The position numbers were made by a program, and so were the translations under genes. The notes under the pieces are model-generated. The model did no database searches. It saw nothing but the letters and a program-made list of their open reading frames with translations, and was not told where the DNA came from. Shown piece after piece: positions 19,460-28,360 of a stretch of DNA of 64,000 nt; within the stretch, counting starts at the first letter, position 1, and every line of letters starts with the position of its first letter. Origin of the DNA: Mycobacterium sp. ACS1612 (lineage in GTDB: Bacteria > Actinomycetota > Actinomycetes > Mycobacteriales > Mycobacteriaceae); NCBI RefSeq assembly GCF_001667505.1, contig NZ_LZHZ01000027.1:62001-126000 (forward strand), written 5' to 3'.

Positions 19460-20934
19460 CGGCGCGACGCGTGGGCGCCCGCCCGACGGCCGAAGAACGA
19501 CCCCTCACCCAACTGCGTTCCGCTGGAGTAGCCCTTGCCGTCCTGCGCGATGTTCGACGCGCACGCGCCAACGGCGTACAACCCGGGGACGGCGGAGCCG
19601 TCGGCACGCAGCACCTCGCCGTCGATCGAGACGGCCAGCCCGCCCATCGTGAAGCCGGAGTACATCGCCCGGCCCAATGACAGGTCAAACGCCGCCCACG
19701 GTCCGTTGTCCTGTGCGGCAAGGTAATCCGGCTGTTTGTGGAAATCGGGGTCCTCGCCGCGCGCCGCATTGTCGTTGTACCGGTTCAGCGTCGCCACCAG
19801 GTTGCCCGCGGGGAGGCCGAGCGCCGCCTCCATCTCCTCGACGGTCTCCCAGCCGTCGATGAACCGGATCAGCGGCATCGCGGGCATTTCAGTATGCGCC
19901 TCGTCGACGATCAGGTACGCCACCTGATCGGGTTGCTCGAGCACGAAGGCCGACGTGCGGGAGTGGTAGGAGTCCTCGGCGACGAAACGCTGGCCCCGGT
20001 TGTTGACGATGACGCCGGTCAGCAGGATCTCCGGCGGATACGCGGCGGCGGTGATGAACATCTGGTCCAGATTCTTGGCGACGCCGCCCGCCGAGACACC
20101 CAACCGGATGCCGAGGCCGTCGTCGTTGGGGTTGCCGAGGATGTAGGGCTCCACCTCACCGTGGTGTTTGGTGCGCCGCTTGCGGCCCAGTTCGGGCGTG
20201 TGCTCGGCGACCATCTCCGGGTTCATCGCGAAACCGCCTGCGGCAATGATGACCGCCTTGGCCTTGATCGCGCCGGTCTCGGTGAAATGTCTCCAGTTCA
20301 CACCGACGACCGCGTCACCGTCGACGATCAGGTTGGTTGCCCCTGTCTCGTAACGGATTTCGACACCAAGCTCGGCGGCCCGCTTGACCAGAAGGTCAAT
20401 GACCATAGCCGCGCCACCGAGTTCACCCGGCACCGGCACCGAGTGGCCGCGCGGTGCCGGCCTGGCCTGTTCGATGAACGGCCACACCTTCTCGTTGCCG
20501 GTGTACGACAGCCCCTCGGTGCCGGGCGGCACCACGATCTTGCCGGGGTAGAAGCTGCGTTCGAATTGAAAACCCAAATCCTCCAACCAGTTGAAGTGTT
20601 CGACGCTGCCGTCGCAGTACGCGCGGATCTTGTCGTGCTCGGGTTCGCGCGATACCGCGACCAGATACTTGTACATCTCGTCGGCGCTGTCCGGATGCCC
20701 TGTCGCTTCCTGCACCGCCGTCCCGCCGCCGAGATAGAAGTGGCCGCCCGCCATGGCACTGGTTCCCCCTGCGGCGGCGGCCTTTTCCAGCACCAGCACT
20801 CGTGCGCCCTCCGCGGCGGCGCTGACGGCCGCGCACCCACCGGAGATGCCGAATCCGATCACCACCACGTCGACCTCGTCGGACCACGACGACACGTCGG
20901 CGGCCGCGACCGTTCCCGGAATGTCCGTACTCAC
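19456..20934 (-). CDS. FAD-dependent dehydrogenase of the fumarate reductase/KstD-like group (Rv1817 type)
   Basis: 492-aa flavoprotein with the FAD-binding Rossmann motif [21 protein letters not shown] and [16 protein letters not shown], and the C-terminal [20 protein letters not shown] that closes the FAD site. The family includes fumarate reductases and 3-ketosteroid dehydrogenases; the substrate here is not assignable. GTG 20934 overlaps the stop of the upstream VOC gene by 4 nt (GTGA), so they form a pair. Synteny fits Rv1817. Confidence 0.87.
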   Translation of the reverse strand: MSTDIPGTVAAADVSSWSDEVDVVVIGFGISGGCAAVSAAAEGARVLVLEKAAAAGGTSAMAGGHFYLGGGTAVQEATGHPDSADEMYKYLVAVSREPEHDKIRAYCDGSVEHFNWLEDLGFQFERSFYPGKIVVPPGTEGLSYTGNEKVWPFIEQARPAPRGHSVPVPGELGGAAMVIDLLVKRAAELGVEIRYETGATNLIVDGDAVVGVNWRHFTETGAIKAKAVIIAAGGFAMNPEMVAEHTPELGRKRRTKHHGEVEPYILGNPNDDGLGIRLGVSAGGVAKNLDQMFITAAAYPPEILLTGVIVNNRGQRFVAEDSYHSRTSAFVLEQPDQVAYLIVDEAHTEMPAMPLIRFIDGWETVEEMEAALGLPAGNLVATLNRYNDNAARGEDPDFHKQPDYLAAQDNGPWAAFDLSLGRAMYSGFTMGGLAVSIDGEVLRADGSAVPGLYAVGACASNIAQDGKGYSSGTQLGEGSFFGRRAGAHASRR

Positions 20935-21407
20935 TGCTGCTCCTGCTTGATGTAGTCGAAGAACGCGCGGATCTCGGGCGAGATTCGGGCGATCTCGAGG
21001 TAGGGCACGCCGGCGTCGGCGGCTGATACATACGCGAATTCCACGCCGCCTGGCATCACCCCGCGCTGGACCACCTCGGCGCCGCGTTCGGCCAGCGCCT
21101 GCTCGACGTCGTCGACTTCGATGCACACATGATGAAGCCCGGACCCCGCCGCCTCCAGAAACTCGGTGTAGATGCTCTCGCCCTGTACCGGCGCGATCAG
21201 TTCCAGTTGGGTGTCACCGGCGTAGGACAGCGAGATATCGGCGACGAAGTCTGCGGGCTGCCCGCGGTACGTGCAGGCGCCGGGCGCGAAGTGGATGCCG
21301 GGCATCCGTATCCATTTTTTAGCGCCCAGCAGGGTGGTCAGCGCCGTTTCGGTGGCGTCGAGGTCACGGCTGACCCATGCGATCTGGACAGGTGTCTGGG
21401 CGGGCAT
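20931..21407 (-). CDS. VOC (glyoxalase-fold) protein
   Basis: 158-aa vicinal-oxygen-chelate protein. It starts TPVQIAWVSRDLDATETAL and shows candidate metal ligands in QLELIAPV, GLHHVCIEVDDV and VPYLEIA. The split H/E ligand layout resembles methylmalonyl-CoA epimerase-like and other isomerase or dioxygenase members. It is translationally coupled to the downstream FAD dehydrogenase, suggesting a shared pathway, perhaps breakdown of a lipid or steroid fragment (inference). Confidence 0.83.
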   Translation of the reverse strand: MPAQTPVQIAWVSRDLDATETALTTLLGAKKWIRMPGIHFAPGACTYRGQPADFVADISLSYAGDTQLELIAPVQGESIYTEFLEAAGSGLHHVCIEVDDVEQALAERGAEVVQRGVMPGGVEFAYVSAADAGVPYLEIARISPEIRAFFDYIKQEQQ

Positions 21408-21414
21408 CGCCTAG

Positions 21415-21420
21415 AGGATA
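21415..21420 (-). promoter_or_regulatory. -10 box, leaderless VOC gene promoter
   Basis: TATCCT on the minus strand, 7 nt before the VOC ATG (21407). Confidence 0.5.
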
Positions 21421-21452
21421 TCGCCGCGGCGACCCCCTGGCTAGAACGTGTT

Positions 21453-22100
21453 CTAGTTTTGTTCCTCGCCGAGGTAGGCCGCCAGACACCGGTCCGCCAT
21501 CGCACGCGCCGTCGACGCCTCCACGCCGAATGCGACGCTTGCGGCGTACCACTCTTCCGACGACATCGCCAGGAAGCGGCGTCCGTCGTCGGTCGCCAGC
21601 CACTGCTGGCCGACCGACGGATCGACGTCCGCGCTTCTCGCCGCGTGCAAGGCCAATCCGAGCAGCATGGAATCCCAGCCCATGCCGGCCGCGCCAGGCC
21701 CGAACTGGCGCCAGATCTCGTCGTCGGCGACGCCAATGATGTGTTCGAGGATCAACCGGGCGCGGTCGGGGCCGTCAGCCGCGACACTGACGTCGATCCA
21801 ACTGATGTTGCCGCCGAACTCCCAGGTGGCGGTGAAGTTCTTCGGCGGATCGCAGGTCAGGACCGTGCCTCCCGCGTGGCCCTCGAGCTGGTAGCTGCCG
21901 CCGACCGTGAGGTCGCCGCTGATCGGCAGGAACCACCTCGGAATGCGCTCGATGTTCGTGACCGCATCCCACAGGTCCTCGGGGTCGGTGTCGTAGGCCT
22001 GGCTGACGGTGACGACGTGTGCCTGCCCGGCATCGATGTCGCGACCGCCGAGGGTGCGCGTCACCGCGGTTATCTGATGGTCGACGTCGATCTCGATCAT
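21453..22100 (-). CDS. SRPBCC / AHSA1-like protein
   Basis: 215 aa. The first 150 residues form a START/AHSA1-like fold (VTVSQAYDTDPEDLWDAVTN...RIPRWFLPISGDLTVGGSY); the last 60 are helical with no recognised domain. Its ATG overlaps the ArsR stop (ATGA), the usual ArsR-SRPBCC pairing. These proteins are thought to bind small hydrophobic ligands; no ligand can be named. Confidence 0.86.
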   Translation of the reverse strand: MIEIDVDHQITAVTRTLGGRDIDAGQAHVVTVSQAYDTDPEDLWDAVTNIERIPRWFLPISGDLTVGGSYQLEGHAGGTVLTCDPPKNFTATWEFGGNISWIDVSVAADGPDRARLILEHIIGVADDEIWRQFGPGAAGMGWDSMLLGLALHAARSADVDPSVGQQWLATDDGRRFLAMSSEEWYAASVAFGVEASTARAMADRCLAAYLGEEQN

Positions 22101-22429
22101 GTTGTCTTCCTTCGTCGTTGGCCTCTGGCGATCTCCGTGCCCAGCGCGTTCAGATGCGGCGTCCAGAATCCGCGGAAGCCGGCGAGCCAGTCGTCGACAT
22201 CGCGCAATCCCTTGCCGTCCACCGCATACAGTCGCCGCTGCCCGTCCGGACGCACCGACGCAAACCCGTTGTCGCGCAGCACTTTCAGATGTTGCGACAC
22301 CGCAGGTTGGCTGATCGCGAACTCGTTCTGGACGGTAGCGCCGATCTCGCCGGCGGACATCTCGCCGTTGGCGATCAGTTCCAGTATCCGCCTGCGAACC
22401 GGGTCCCCGAGGACGTCGAACGCGTGCAC
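22097..22429 (-). CDS. ArsR-family transcriptional repressor
   Basis: 110-aa winged helix: FDVLGDPVRRRILELIANGE, then recognition helix ISQPAVSQHLKVLRDNGF. No clear metal-binding cysteine motif, so it probably senses a non-metal signal. It starts at GTG 22429, exactly 6 nt after a TAGATT -10 box, so the mRNA is leaderless. A perfect 14-bp palindrome overlaps the -35 and spacer, consistent with autorepression. Confidence 0.9.
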   Translation of the reverse strand: MHAFDVLGDPVRRRILELIANGEMSAGEIGATVQNEFAISQPAVSQHLKVLRDNGFASVRPDGQRRLYAVDGKGLRDVDDWLAGFRGFWTPHLNALGTEIARGQRRRKTT

Positions 22430-22435
22430 CGCATC

Positions 22436-22465
22436 AATCTAAAAGCTAGGACTTATATAAGTCAA
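22436..22465 (-). promoter_or_regulatory. ArsR promoter: TTGACT - 18 nt - TAGATT
   Basis: Minus-strand -35 TTGACT (22465-22460) and -10 TAGATT (22441-22436) with an 18-nt spacer, then 6 nt to the GTG. One of the few promoters here with both hexamers clear. Confidence 0.65.
22450..22463. promoter_or_regulatory. ArsR operator palindrome
   Basis: GACTTATATAAGTC is a perfect 14-bp palindrome overlapping the -35 end and spacer of the ArsR promoter. Its A/T-rich centre stands out in this GC-rich DNA. Binding by the neighbouring ArsR is inferred. Confidence 0.6.
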
Positions 22466-22472
22466 GGCTGAA

Positions 22473-23156
22473 TCATAGGTCGGTCAGCGCGGCGACCAGC
22501 AGTCGTACCTGGGTGTCGAACACCGCTTCGGGGTCGGTCAGCGTGTCGACGCCGTACTGGCCGAACACCTCGAGGCTGATCGCGCCCACCAGGCCGGCCC
22601 AGAGCAGGAAGCACTTCCCTACCGCCGAGTCGTCGCCGACGAAGTCGAATTCGTCTCGAAGCCGGTCGAAATCTGATGACAACGGTTGTGCGACAGCGGC
22701 ATTGGTCTGCGGGATGTCGCCGGCGGCGACCCCCTCGGCCACCGCGTTGAACAGCGCGCCGACCACCCGGGTGCCCGGTCCGACGGTGCGCTCGCGCGGC
22801 GCGTGGTAGCCGGGCACCGGACTGCCGTACAGAAGCGCCCAGCGGGCCGGCTGATCGACCGCCCACGCCCGGGCCGCGCGCATCATGGTCATCAGCCGCT
22901 CGCGCCACGAGTCGCGGGACGACGCGGCGGCCTCGTCGACCGCGTCGGCCAACTCCGAGTAGGCGTCCACGAGCAGCAGCGTGAGCAGTTCGTCTCGGTT
23001 TGCCACATAGCGGTAGACCGCCGACGACACCATGCCCAGGTCGCGGGCAATGGCCCGCAGCGACAATCCGGCCGCGCCCTCGGTCACCAGATGGCGCCTG
23101 CCGAGTTCGATGATCTGCGCTTCGATCCTCTCGCGTGACTCCTGCCGCTTACCCAC
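22473..23156 (-). CDS. TetR-family regulator (Rv1816 type)
   Basis: 227 aa from GTG 23156 (VGKRQESRERIEAQIIELG). Helix-turn-helix: GLSLRAIARDLGMVSSAVYRYVANRDEL. The C-terminal ligand/dimer domain includes RWALLYGSPVPGYHAP, common in this mycobacterial subgroup. A longer frame runs to 23219 without family similarity. It is divergent from a deazaflavin-type oxidoreductase, its likeliest target. Confidence 0.88.
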   Translation of the reverse strand: MGKRQESRERIEAQIIELGRRHLVTEGAAGLSLRAIARDLGMVSSAVYRYVANRDELLTLLLVDAYSELADAVDEAAASSRDSWRERLMTMMRAARAWAVDQPARWALLYGSPVPGYHAPRERTVGPGTRVVGALFNAVAEGVAAGDIPQTNAAVAQPLSSDFDRLRDEFDFVGDDSAVGKCFLLWAGLVGAISLEVFGQYGVDTLTDPEAVFDTQVRLLVAALTDL

Positions 23157-23224
23157 GCGTTCAGTGTGGCATAAAACGAGATCACTGCTCTTGAATTTGC
23201 GCCGACCGCGTGCCAACATGAACA

Positions 23225-23239
23225 GAGAGCACCGCTCTC
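23225..23239. promoter_or_regulatory. Inverted repeat between TetR and oxidoreductase genes
   Basis: GAGAGC-ACC-GCTCTC, a perfect 6-bp inverted repeat with a 3-bp spacer, 20 bp before the oxidoreductase ATG. Possible TetR operator, or a hairpin in the 5' leader of that mRNA. Confidence 0.4.
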
Positions 23240-23258
23240 ACATGGAAAAGGATCTCAG

Positions 23259-23699
23259 ATGACCGTCCGCTATGACGAACCGAACCTGGCCGCCCGCACC
23301 GGGAACGCGGTGATCCGCTGGCTGGCCGAGGCCGGCATCAGCATCGCAGGCACCCGCGCGCTGCGGGTGCGGGGGCGCAAGACGGGCAAGCGCCGCAGCG
23401 TGGTGATCAACCTGTTGACCGTCGACGGCCGCGACTTCGTGGTGTCCCCGCGCGGCAACACCCAGTGGGCACGCAATGCGCGGGCGGCAGGCGCGGTGGA
23501 AATGGGTCCGCGGTGGCGTAGTCGCGAGGTGCGCATCGCGGACGTTGCCGACGACGCCAAGCCGCCGCTGCTCAAGCGGTACCTCGACCGGTGGTACTGG
23601 GAGGTGAAAGGTCACATCGGCGGGCTGACCCCGCAGTCGTCCGTCGACGAAATCCGCGCTGCCGCACCGGATATCCCGGTGTTCGAGCTGCTGCGTTAA
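23259..23699 (+). CDS. Deazaflavin (F420)-dependent nitroreductase-family protein
   Basis: 146-aa split-barrel protein of the Ddn/DUF385 group. Core motifs: [37 protein letters not shown] and PVFELL at the C-terminus. Relatives bind coenzyme F420 and reduce quinones or nitro compounds. The gene has a GGAT-type ribosome site (AAAGGATCTCAG before ATG) and overlaps the convergent protease gene by 4 nt. Confidence 0.87.
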   Translation: MTVRYDEPNLAARTGNAVIRWLAEAGISIAGTRALRVRGRKTGKRRSVVINLLTVDGRDFVVSPRGNTQWARNARAAGAVEMGPRWRSREVRIADVADDAKPPLLKRYLDRWYWEVKGHIGGLTPQSSVDEIRAAAPDIPVFELLR

Positions 23700-24382
23700 G
23701 GCACCGGCGGTGCGCTACCCGCGGCGGCGGAGATGACGTCTTCGCGCGCCTGCTGGCTGGCCTCCAGCCACGACACCGCGGCCGGGTACTGCCCCCAGGT
23801 GCTGTTGAACATGCCGACGATCACCGCCCGGCCGTCGGAGGTGAGGTGGTACACCGGCCCGCCGGAGTCGCCCTTCTGGCTCACCACACCGTTGGCCATA
23901 GTGAACCAGCCGTTGTTCACCGCTTCGATGGTTCCGCAGCTCTCCCCCGTGACCACACCGAAATGGCAGACCGGCAGTCCCGGCGCGGGCGCCACGCCCG
24001 GGTCGGAGACCAAGGCACGTCCACCCGGCAGGATGTTGTTGACTGCGACGTCGGGGGTGAGGCTGATCGCCTCCCAGTCGGCGATCTGATGGTTGGTGTC
24101 GACAGTGGCGCCGTTCGGCGTGTTGTCGCGGAACCCGGCTTGGCTACCGATCACGTTGCCGTCGCGGTCGGTCACTTGACCGCTGCCCCTGCAGTGGCCA
24201 GCGGTGAACGCCACCCGCATCTGCGGATCGACGTAGCCCAGCGTGCAGACGTTGGTGCCTTGGCGCACCTCCATACCGGGGAACACCAGCACACCGGGCG
24301 TCGCGTGCGCCGGTGCCACTCCCAGGCTGACCGTGAAGATCGCGGCCGCCGCGGTCAGCAATCGCGAACCAGGTAGGCGCAC
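23696..24382 (-). CDS. Secreted trypsin-like serine protease homologue (Rv1815 type)
   Basis: 228 aa. An N-terminal signal peptide runs to about residue 27 ([20 protein letters not shown]). A chymotrypsin fold follows with FTAGHC (H63) and KGDSGGPV (S173); the aspartate is probably D102 in ADWEAISL. Four cysteines (46, 64, 139, 149) could form two disulfides. Start GTG 24382 has GGAGG nearby. A perfect direct repeat lies upstream. Substrate unknown; exported by Sec. Confidence 0.86.
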   Translation of the reverse strand: MRLPGSRLLTAAAAIFTVSLGVAPAHATPGVLVFPGMEVRQGTNVCTLGYVDPQMRVAFTAGHCRGSGQVTDRDGNVIGSQAGFRDNTPNGATVDTNHQIADWEAISLTPDVAVNNILPGGRALVSDPGVAPAPGLPVCHFGVVTGESCGTIEAVNNGWFTMANGVVSQKGDSGGPVYHLTSDGRAVIVGMFNSTWGQYPAAVSWLEASQQAREDVISAAAGSAPPVP

Positions 24383-24401
24383 TGCCGCCTCCGATCTTCA
24401 T

Positions 24402-24419
24402 GTGTCAAGCGTGTCAAGC
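24402..24419. repeat. Tandem 9-bp direct repeat upstream of the protease gene
   Basis: GTGTCAAGC occurs twice in immediate succession; on the minus strand each copy contains TTGACA, a -35-like hexamer. It is 20-37 bp upstream of the protease GTG and may be a regulator site or duplicated -35. No matching -10 was found. Confidence 0.45.
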
Positions 24420-24499
24420 GTAGCGGTGAGCTGCGATAACAGCATCGCAATTGGTCATCGGAGTACGACGCTGCGACGTTACACAATTGATATCCGGAA

Positions 24500-24538
24500 C
24501 ACGGTGACGGCCCGGACCTTTCGGTACGGGCCACCGTG
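24500..24538 (-). terminator. Hairpin terminator after the lectin gene
   Basis: Stem of CACGG/CCGTG and GGCCCG/CGGGCC around an inner ACC-TTTC-GGT hairpin, starting about 10 nt after the lectin stop. No U-tract, as is usual for mycobacterial terminators. Confidence 0.5.
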
Positions 24539-24547
24539 GCGACCTGG

Positions 24548-25179
24548 CTAAGGGATGGTCAACACCTGACCCGGGTGGATCAGGTCCGGGTTCGATACGC
24601 CACTGGCATCGGCGATCTGCTGGTACTTGCTGCCGTCGCCGTAGAAGCGCTCCGAGATCGCCCACAGGGTGTCGCCGGAGACCACCGTGTATGTCCGCGG
24701 TTGTGGTGGCGGTGGCGGTGGCGGTGCGGGCGCTGGTTGGCGAGCCGGTTCGGGTGCCGGCTCCGCTACAGCGGCAGGGGCGACCTTCGGCTCGGGCGCC
24801 TCAGCGGCAGGCGGCGGCGGTGGAGGGGGTGCAGCCGCAGGCTCTTCGTCGGTCTGGGTGTTCGACGCCCAGGCCGGGCCGTCGAATCCGTACAGCACCA
24901 GGTTGCGGTCGTCCTGCAAGAGGAGGCGAACGTCCTTGGCGCCCTTGGTATCCGTGTGCCAGATCGGCTTGTCCGAGGTGTACAGCACGCAGTTGCCGTC
25001 CTTTTGCACTTCCAGGCGCTGGGCGTCCTGCCCGTTGGTGCCCGTCGCCCACACCGCCTGGCCGCGCGCGGCCAGCACCAGGTTCCCGTCGTTCTGCAGC
25101 GTCAAGGTGTATGCACGTTGCGCGACGTCAACGATTGTCCGCGTTCGAGTTTCTCGCCGTTCATCAGCCTGTCAGTCAT
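24548..25179 (-). pseudogene. LysM / B-type mannose-lectin protein, frameshifted near the start
   Basis: Bulb-type lectin domain, Pro/Ala/Glu-rich linker (about 50 residues with two proline runs), then a C-terminal LysM domain ([20 protein letters not shown]...[10 protein letters not shown]). Carbohydrate motifs Q-x-D-x-N-x-V-x-Y are intact twice ([18 protein letters not shown]) and lack the Tyr once. The natural N-terminus [21 protein letters not shown] starts at ATG 25179 after GAGGAGGAG but hits TGA at 25104. One extra base near 25116 would join it to [13 protein letters not shown]. Downstream of the shift only a TTG at 25105 could start (185 aa). Either a recent single-base deletion or a sequencing error. 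Related mycobacterial lectins bind mannose. Confidence 0.8.
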
Positions 25180-25273
25180 TACTCGACTCCTCCTCGCTCG
25201 TTCCTCGCTCGTTGTCGTCTTCGGTCATGCGGCTGAGCTTACGGATCACCGCTGTCGCCGCGGGGAATACGAA

Positions 25274-26680
25274 TCAGGAATCGAACCCGAGACCCAACGC
25301 ATCCAGCGTGCGCAGCAGGACGTTGCGCCGGCCCGCCGAGTGGTCGGCCCGATCCAGCGACCACCGAGTCGCCTGGATGCCGATGCTGGCCAGAGGTTCC
25401 GGCGGGAACGGCACCGGCCGCTTGCGCACCATCTCCAATTCGGTGCGCTTCGTCGGAACGCCGTCGAGGAGATCGAGGCACACATCGGCGGCGAACCGTG
25501 CCGCGCCGACGCCGAGGCCGGTGAACCCGTTCACGTAGACCACCCGGCCGTCGCGGGCCAGTCCCCAGTGCGCACAGAACCGGGTGTTGGTGTCGATCGC
25601 GCCAGCCCATCGGTGGGTGAACCGAACGTCCTCTAGCGCGGGAAAGGTGATGAAGAAGTGCGCGGCAAGTCGTCGATACGTGGCGGTCCGATCCTCGTAG
25701 CGAGGGTCGACCCTGCGGCCGTAATGGTAGACCGCGTCGTAACCGCCCCACACGATGCGGTTGTCCATGGTCAGCCGGTAGTAGTGAAATTGGTTGGCGG
25801 AGTCGCCGATTCCCTGTCTGCGCCGCCAGCCGATGCGGTCCAATTGCGCATCGCTGAGCGGTTCGGTGGCCAACACGTAGTCGTAGACGGGCACCGTGCG
25901 CAGCCGGTTGCGGCGCAGCAGGCTGGGAAAGACATTGGTGGCCAGCACCGCGTTGCGGCAGGTGATGGTGGCGTCGCCGGCCTGAATATGCAGCGCGACG
26001 CCCGCCGAATCCAGATGCGTCGCGTTGGTGTGCTCGTAGATGACCACCCCTGCGTCTGCGCATGCGCGGGCGAGTTCGAACGCGAGTTTGGCCGGGTGCA
26101 CGATCGCACAGCTGTCCGGTTCGTACAGCCCGGCCAGGTACGTCGGGGAATGCACCTCGTCGCGGACTTCACGCAGATCGAGGAATTGCCCCCCGCCTGC
26201 GGCGGCCGCGTCGGAAAGCCATTTGACCTGGTGCGGTTCGGTTGCCACCGTCAGCATGCCGGTGCGTTGCCACTCGGCGTCCAGTCCGAGCGACTCGATA
26301 TCGGCCTGCATGCCGTCGAGGTTCTCTCGGCCCATCGCCTCCATGGTGTCAATCTCGTTGGGCCAGCGCGTCTTTCCGTTCTCCAGGCCGTGGGTCAGAC
26401 TGGCGTCGACGAAGCCGCCGTTGCGACCGGACGCCGCCCACCCGATCCGGTTTGCCTCGACCAGCACGATCCGACGGTCCGGATACCGCTGCGCGGCATG
26501 CAATGCGGTCCACAGTCCGGCGTAGCCGCCGCCGACCACGAGCAGGTCGCAGATCACCGATCCCGTCGCCCGCGGGTACTCCGGCCGCGGGATGTCAAGC
26601 CACATCGAGCCGAACGAGGTTGCCGCAAGGGCACGTTCGATCAGCCCCGCATCGACCGGGGCATCAAACACCGTCTCCAC
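25274..26680 (-). CDS. FAD-dependent amine/amino-acid oxidoreductase (DAO family)
   Basis: 468 aa from GTG 26680, placed 7 nt after a TAGTCT box. N-terminal FAD motif CDLLVVGGGYAGLWTALHAA, LVEANRIGWAASGRNGGF and the C-terminal YVNGFTGLGVGAARFAADV are typical of the DadA/PuuB-like family, which oxidises amino acids or polyamine derivatives. Substrate unknown. It begins 10 nt after the stop of the antiporter gene but has its own promoter. Membrane segments absent; cytoplasmic. Confidence 0.86.
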   Translation of the reverse strand: METVFDAPVDAGLIERALAATSFGSMWLDIPRPEYPRATGSVICDLLVVGGGYAGLWTALHAAQRYPDRRIVLVEANRIGWAASGRNGGFVDASLTHGLENGKTRWPNEIDTMEAMGRENLDGMQADIESLGLDAEWQRTGMLTVATEPHQVKWLSDAAAAGGGQFLDLREVRDEVHSPTYLAGLYEPDSCAIVHPAKLAFELARACADAGVVIYEHTNATHLDSAGVALHIQAGDATITCRNAVLATNVFPSLLRRNRLRTVPVYDYVLATEPLSDAQLDRIGWRRRQGIGDSANQFHYYRLTMDNRIVWGGYDAVYHYGRRVDPRYEDRTATYRRLAAHFFITFPALEDVRFTHRWAGAIDTNTRFCAHWGLARDGRVVYVNGFTGLGVGAARFAADVCLDLLDGVPTKRTELEMVRKRPVPFPPEPLASIGIQATRWSLDRADHSAGRRNVLLRTLDALGLGFDS

Positions 26681-26687
26681 ATGCCGG

Positions 26688-26693
26688 AGACTA
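26688..26693 (-). promoter_or_regulatory. -10 box, leaderless FAD oxidoreductase promoter
   Basis: TAGTCT on the minus strand, 7 nt before GTG 26680; it overlaps the last codon of the antiporter gene. Confidence 0.5.
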
Positions 26694-27845
26694 CGGGCTC
26701 CGTGCGGATCGTGGTGAAGATCCGCCGGTGAACCGGGCCAGCACCGGCCCGACCATGGCCAGAATGAACACGTACGGCGTCGCGACCGCTTCGACCGCCT
26801 CATACGTGGTGCCCACCAGGCCGATGATGACCAACGAGAATTCGCCGCGCGCGATCAGCGCTGTGCCCGCGCGCAACTGGCCCGGCCTGCCGACACCGTC
26901 CCGGCGGGCGGCGAACTGACCCGTCAGCACCTTGGTGCCCGCCGTGATGATCGCCAGCACGATGGCGGCGGGCAGCATCGGTAGCAGTTTCGCTGGATCG
27001 ACGGAAATGCCGATCGACAGGAAGAAGATCGCCGCGAACAGGTCACGCAGCGGGCTGAGCACGGTACGCGCCCGATGCGCCGATTCGCCGGTCAGTGTCA
27101 GGCCCACGAGAAACGCTCCGACTGCCGCGGAGGCGTGCACGAATTCGGCCAGCGCCGCGACGATCAACGTCAGACCGAGGATGCGCAGCAGCAACTGCTC
27201 GTTGTCCGGATGCGCCACGATCCGGCCCACGTGATGGCCCCAGCGGTACGACGCCACGAAGGCCACGCTGAGCGCCGCGACGGCGATCGCCATGCCCAAC
27301 AGGGCCTCCAGCCACGTGCCGCCCGCGGCCAACACCGCCAGCAGCGGCAGATAGGCGGCCATCGCGAAGTCCTCGAGCACCAGCACCGACAACACGGCCG
27401 GGGTCTCCCTATTGCCCAGCCGGCGCAGGTCGGACAGCAGCCGCGCGATCACTCCCGACGACGAGATGTAGGTGATACCCGCCAACGCCAGAATCCCTAC
27501 CCCGCCCAGGCCCAGCAACCAGCCCGCGATCGCGCCCGGCGCCGCGTTGAGCACGACGTCCACCCAAGCCGAAGACATATGACGGCGCAGACTGCTTGCG
27601 AACTCCCCGATCGTGAACTCCAGACCGAGGGTGAGTAGCAGCAGGACGACCCCGATGGATGCCCCGGTGTTGACGAACCCGGTGGCGGCCGGGATGGGCG
27701 CGATGCCGCCCTCCCCGAGCGCGAGACCGGCCACCAGATACAGCGGGATGGGTGATAAAGCGTATCGGCGAGCAACGGAGCCCAGGATGGTGAGCGCGGT
27801 GAGGATGACGCCGAGCTCGAGCAGCAGCGTCGCCGATACCTCCAT
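26691..27845 (-). CDS. CPA2-type K+(Na+)/H+ antiporter
   Basis: 384-aa membrane protein with about 11-12 hydrophobic segments, of the KefB/KhtU group (SPIPLYLVAGLALGEGGIAP, LLLLTLGLEFTIGEF, AGITYISSSGVIARLL, AGTALIARGEFSLVIIG). It exchanges monovalent cations for protons. There is no C-terminal TrkA-N domain; instead the gene 3 nt upstream encodes a separate TrkA-C subunit, the KhtTU/AmhMT layout. Likely role: K+ efflux under alkaline or toxic-electrophile stress (family inference). Confidence 0.9.
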   Translation of the reverse strand: MEVSATLLLELGVILTALTILGSVARRYALSPIPLYLVAGLALGEGGIAPIPAATGFVNTGASIGVVLLLLTLGLEFTIGEFASSLRRHMSSAWVDVVLNAAPGAIAGWLLGLGGVGILALAGITYISSSGVIARLLSDLRRLGNRETPAVLSVLVLEDFAMAAYLPLLAVLAAGGTWLEALLGMAIAVAALSVAFVASYRWGHHVGRIVAHPDNEQLLLRILGLTLIVAALAEFVHASAAVGAFLVGLTLTGESAHRARTVLSPLRDLFAAIFFLSIGISVDPAKLLPMLPAAIVLAIITAGTKVLTGQFAARRDGVGRPGQLRAGTALIARGEFSLVIIGLVGTTYEAVEAVATPYVFILAMVGPVLARFTGGSSPRSARSP

Positions 27846-27848
27846 CGC

Positions 27849-28331
27849 TCAGCCCGAGACGACGATCGCTTCGACTCCGCGGATGCCGTCTTCGGTGCCG
27901 ATCACCACCAAAACGTCGTTGGCCCGCAGGATTTCGGCGGGGCCTGGCGAAGCGAGGATCTCCTCGTCGCGCACGATCGCGACGATCGATGCGCCGGTGC
28001 GGGTGCGTGCCCTGGTGTCGCCGAGGGGCCGGTCCACGAATGGGCTGCCGGGCCGGATTGTCACCTGTCCGGCGTTGAGGCCGGGCACTTCCCGGGTCAG
28101 GTCGGCGAAACGTTCGGCGATGCGCGGGGCGCCGAGGATCTGCGCCAGCGCCTCGGCCTCTTCGTCGGTGAGCCGGAAGACTTCCTGCGCTTGGTCCGGA
28201 TCGTCCTTCGGGTAGACGACGACCTCGAAATCCCCGGTGCGCCTGGCTACCACGCCGAGGCGGTCGCCGTCCCGATTCTCGAACTCGTATCGCAGGCCGA
28301 CGCCGGGCAGCAGAACCTCTCTGACATCCAT
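27849..28331 (-). CDS. TrkA-C domain regulatory subunit of the antiporter (KhtT-like)
   Basis: 160 aa from ATG 28331. An N-terminal alpha/beta region (MDVREVLLPGVGLRYEFEN) is followed by a TrkA-C/RCK-C domain (GASIVAIVRDEEILASPGPAEILRANDVLVVIG), which binds nucleotide or another ligand. It is 3 nt from the antiporter gene, so the two work as a regulatory-subunit/transporter pair. The frame extends upstream to 28445 but overlaps the convergent-side desaturase gene. Confidence 0.88.
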   Translation of the reverse strand: MDVREVLLPGVGLRYEFENRDGDRLGVVARRTGDFEVVVYPKDDPDQAQEVFRLTDEEAEALAQILGAPRIAERFADLTREVPGLNAGQVTIRPGSPFVDRPLGDTRARTRTGASIVAIVRDEEILASPGPAEILRANDVLVVIGTEDGIRGVEAIVVSG

Positions 28332-28360
28332 GAGTTCATGATTCCCCGTTGCGTGCGCCT

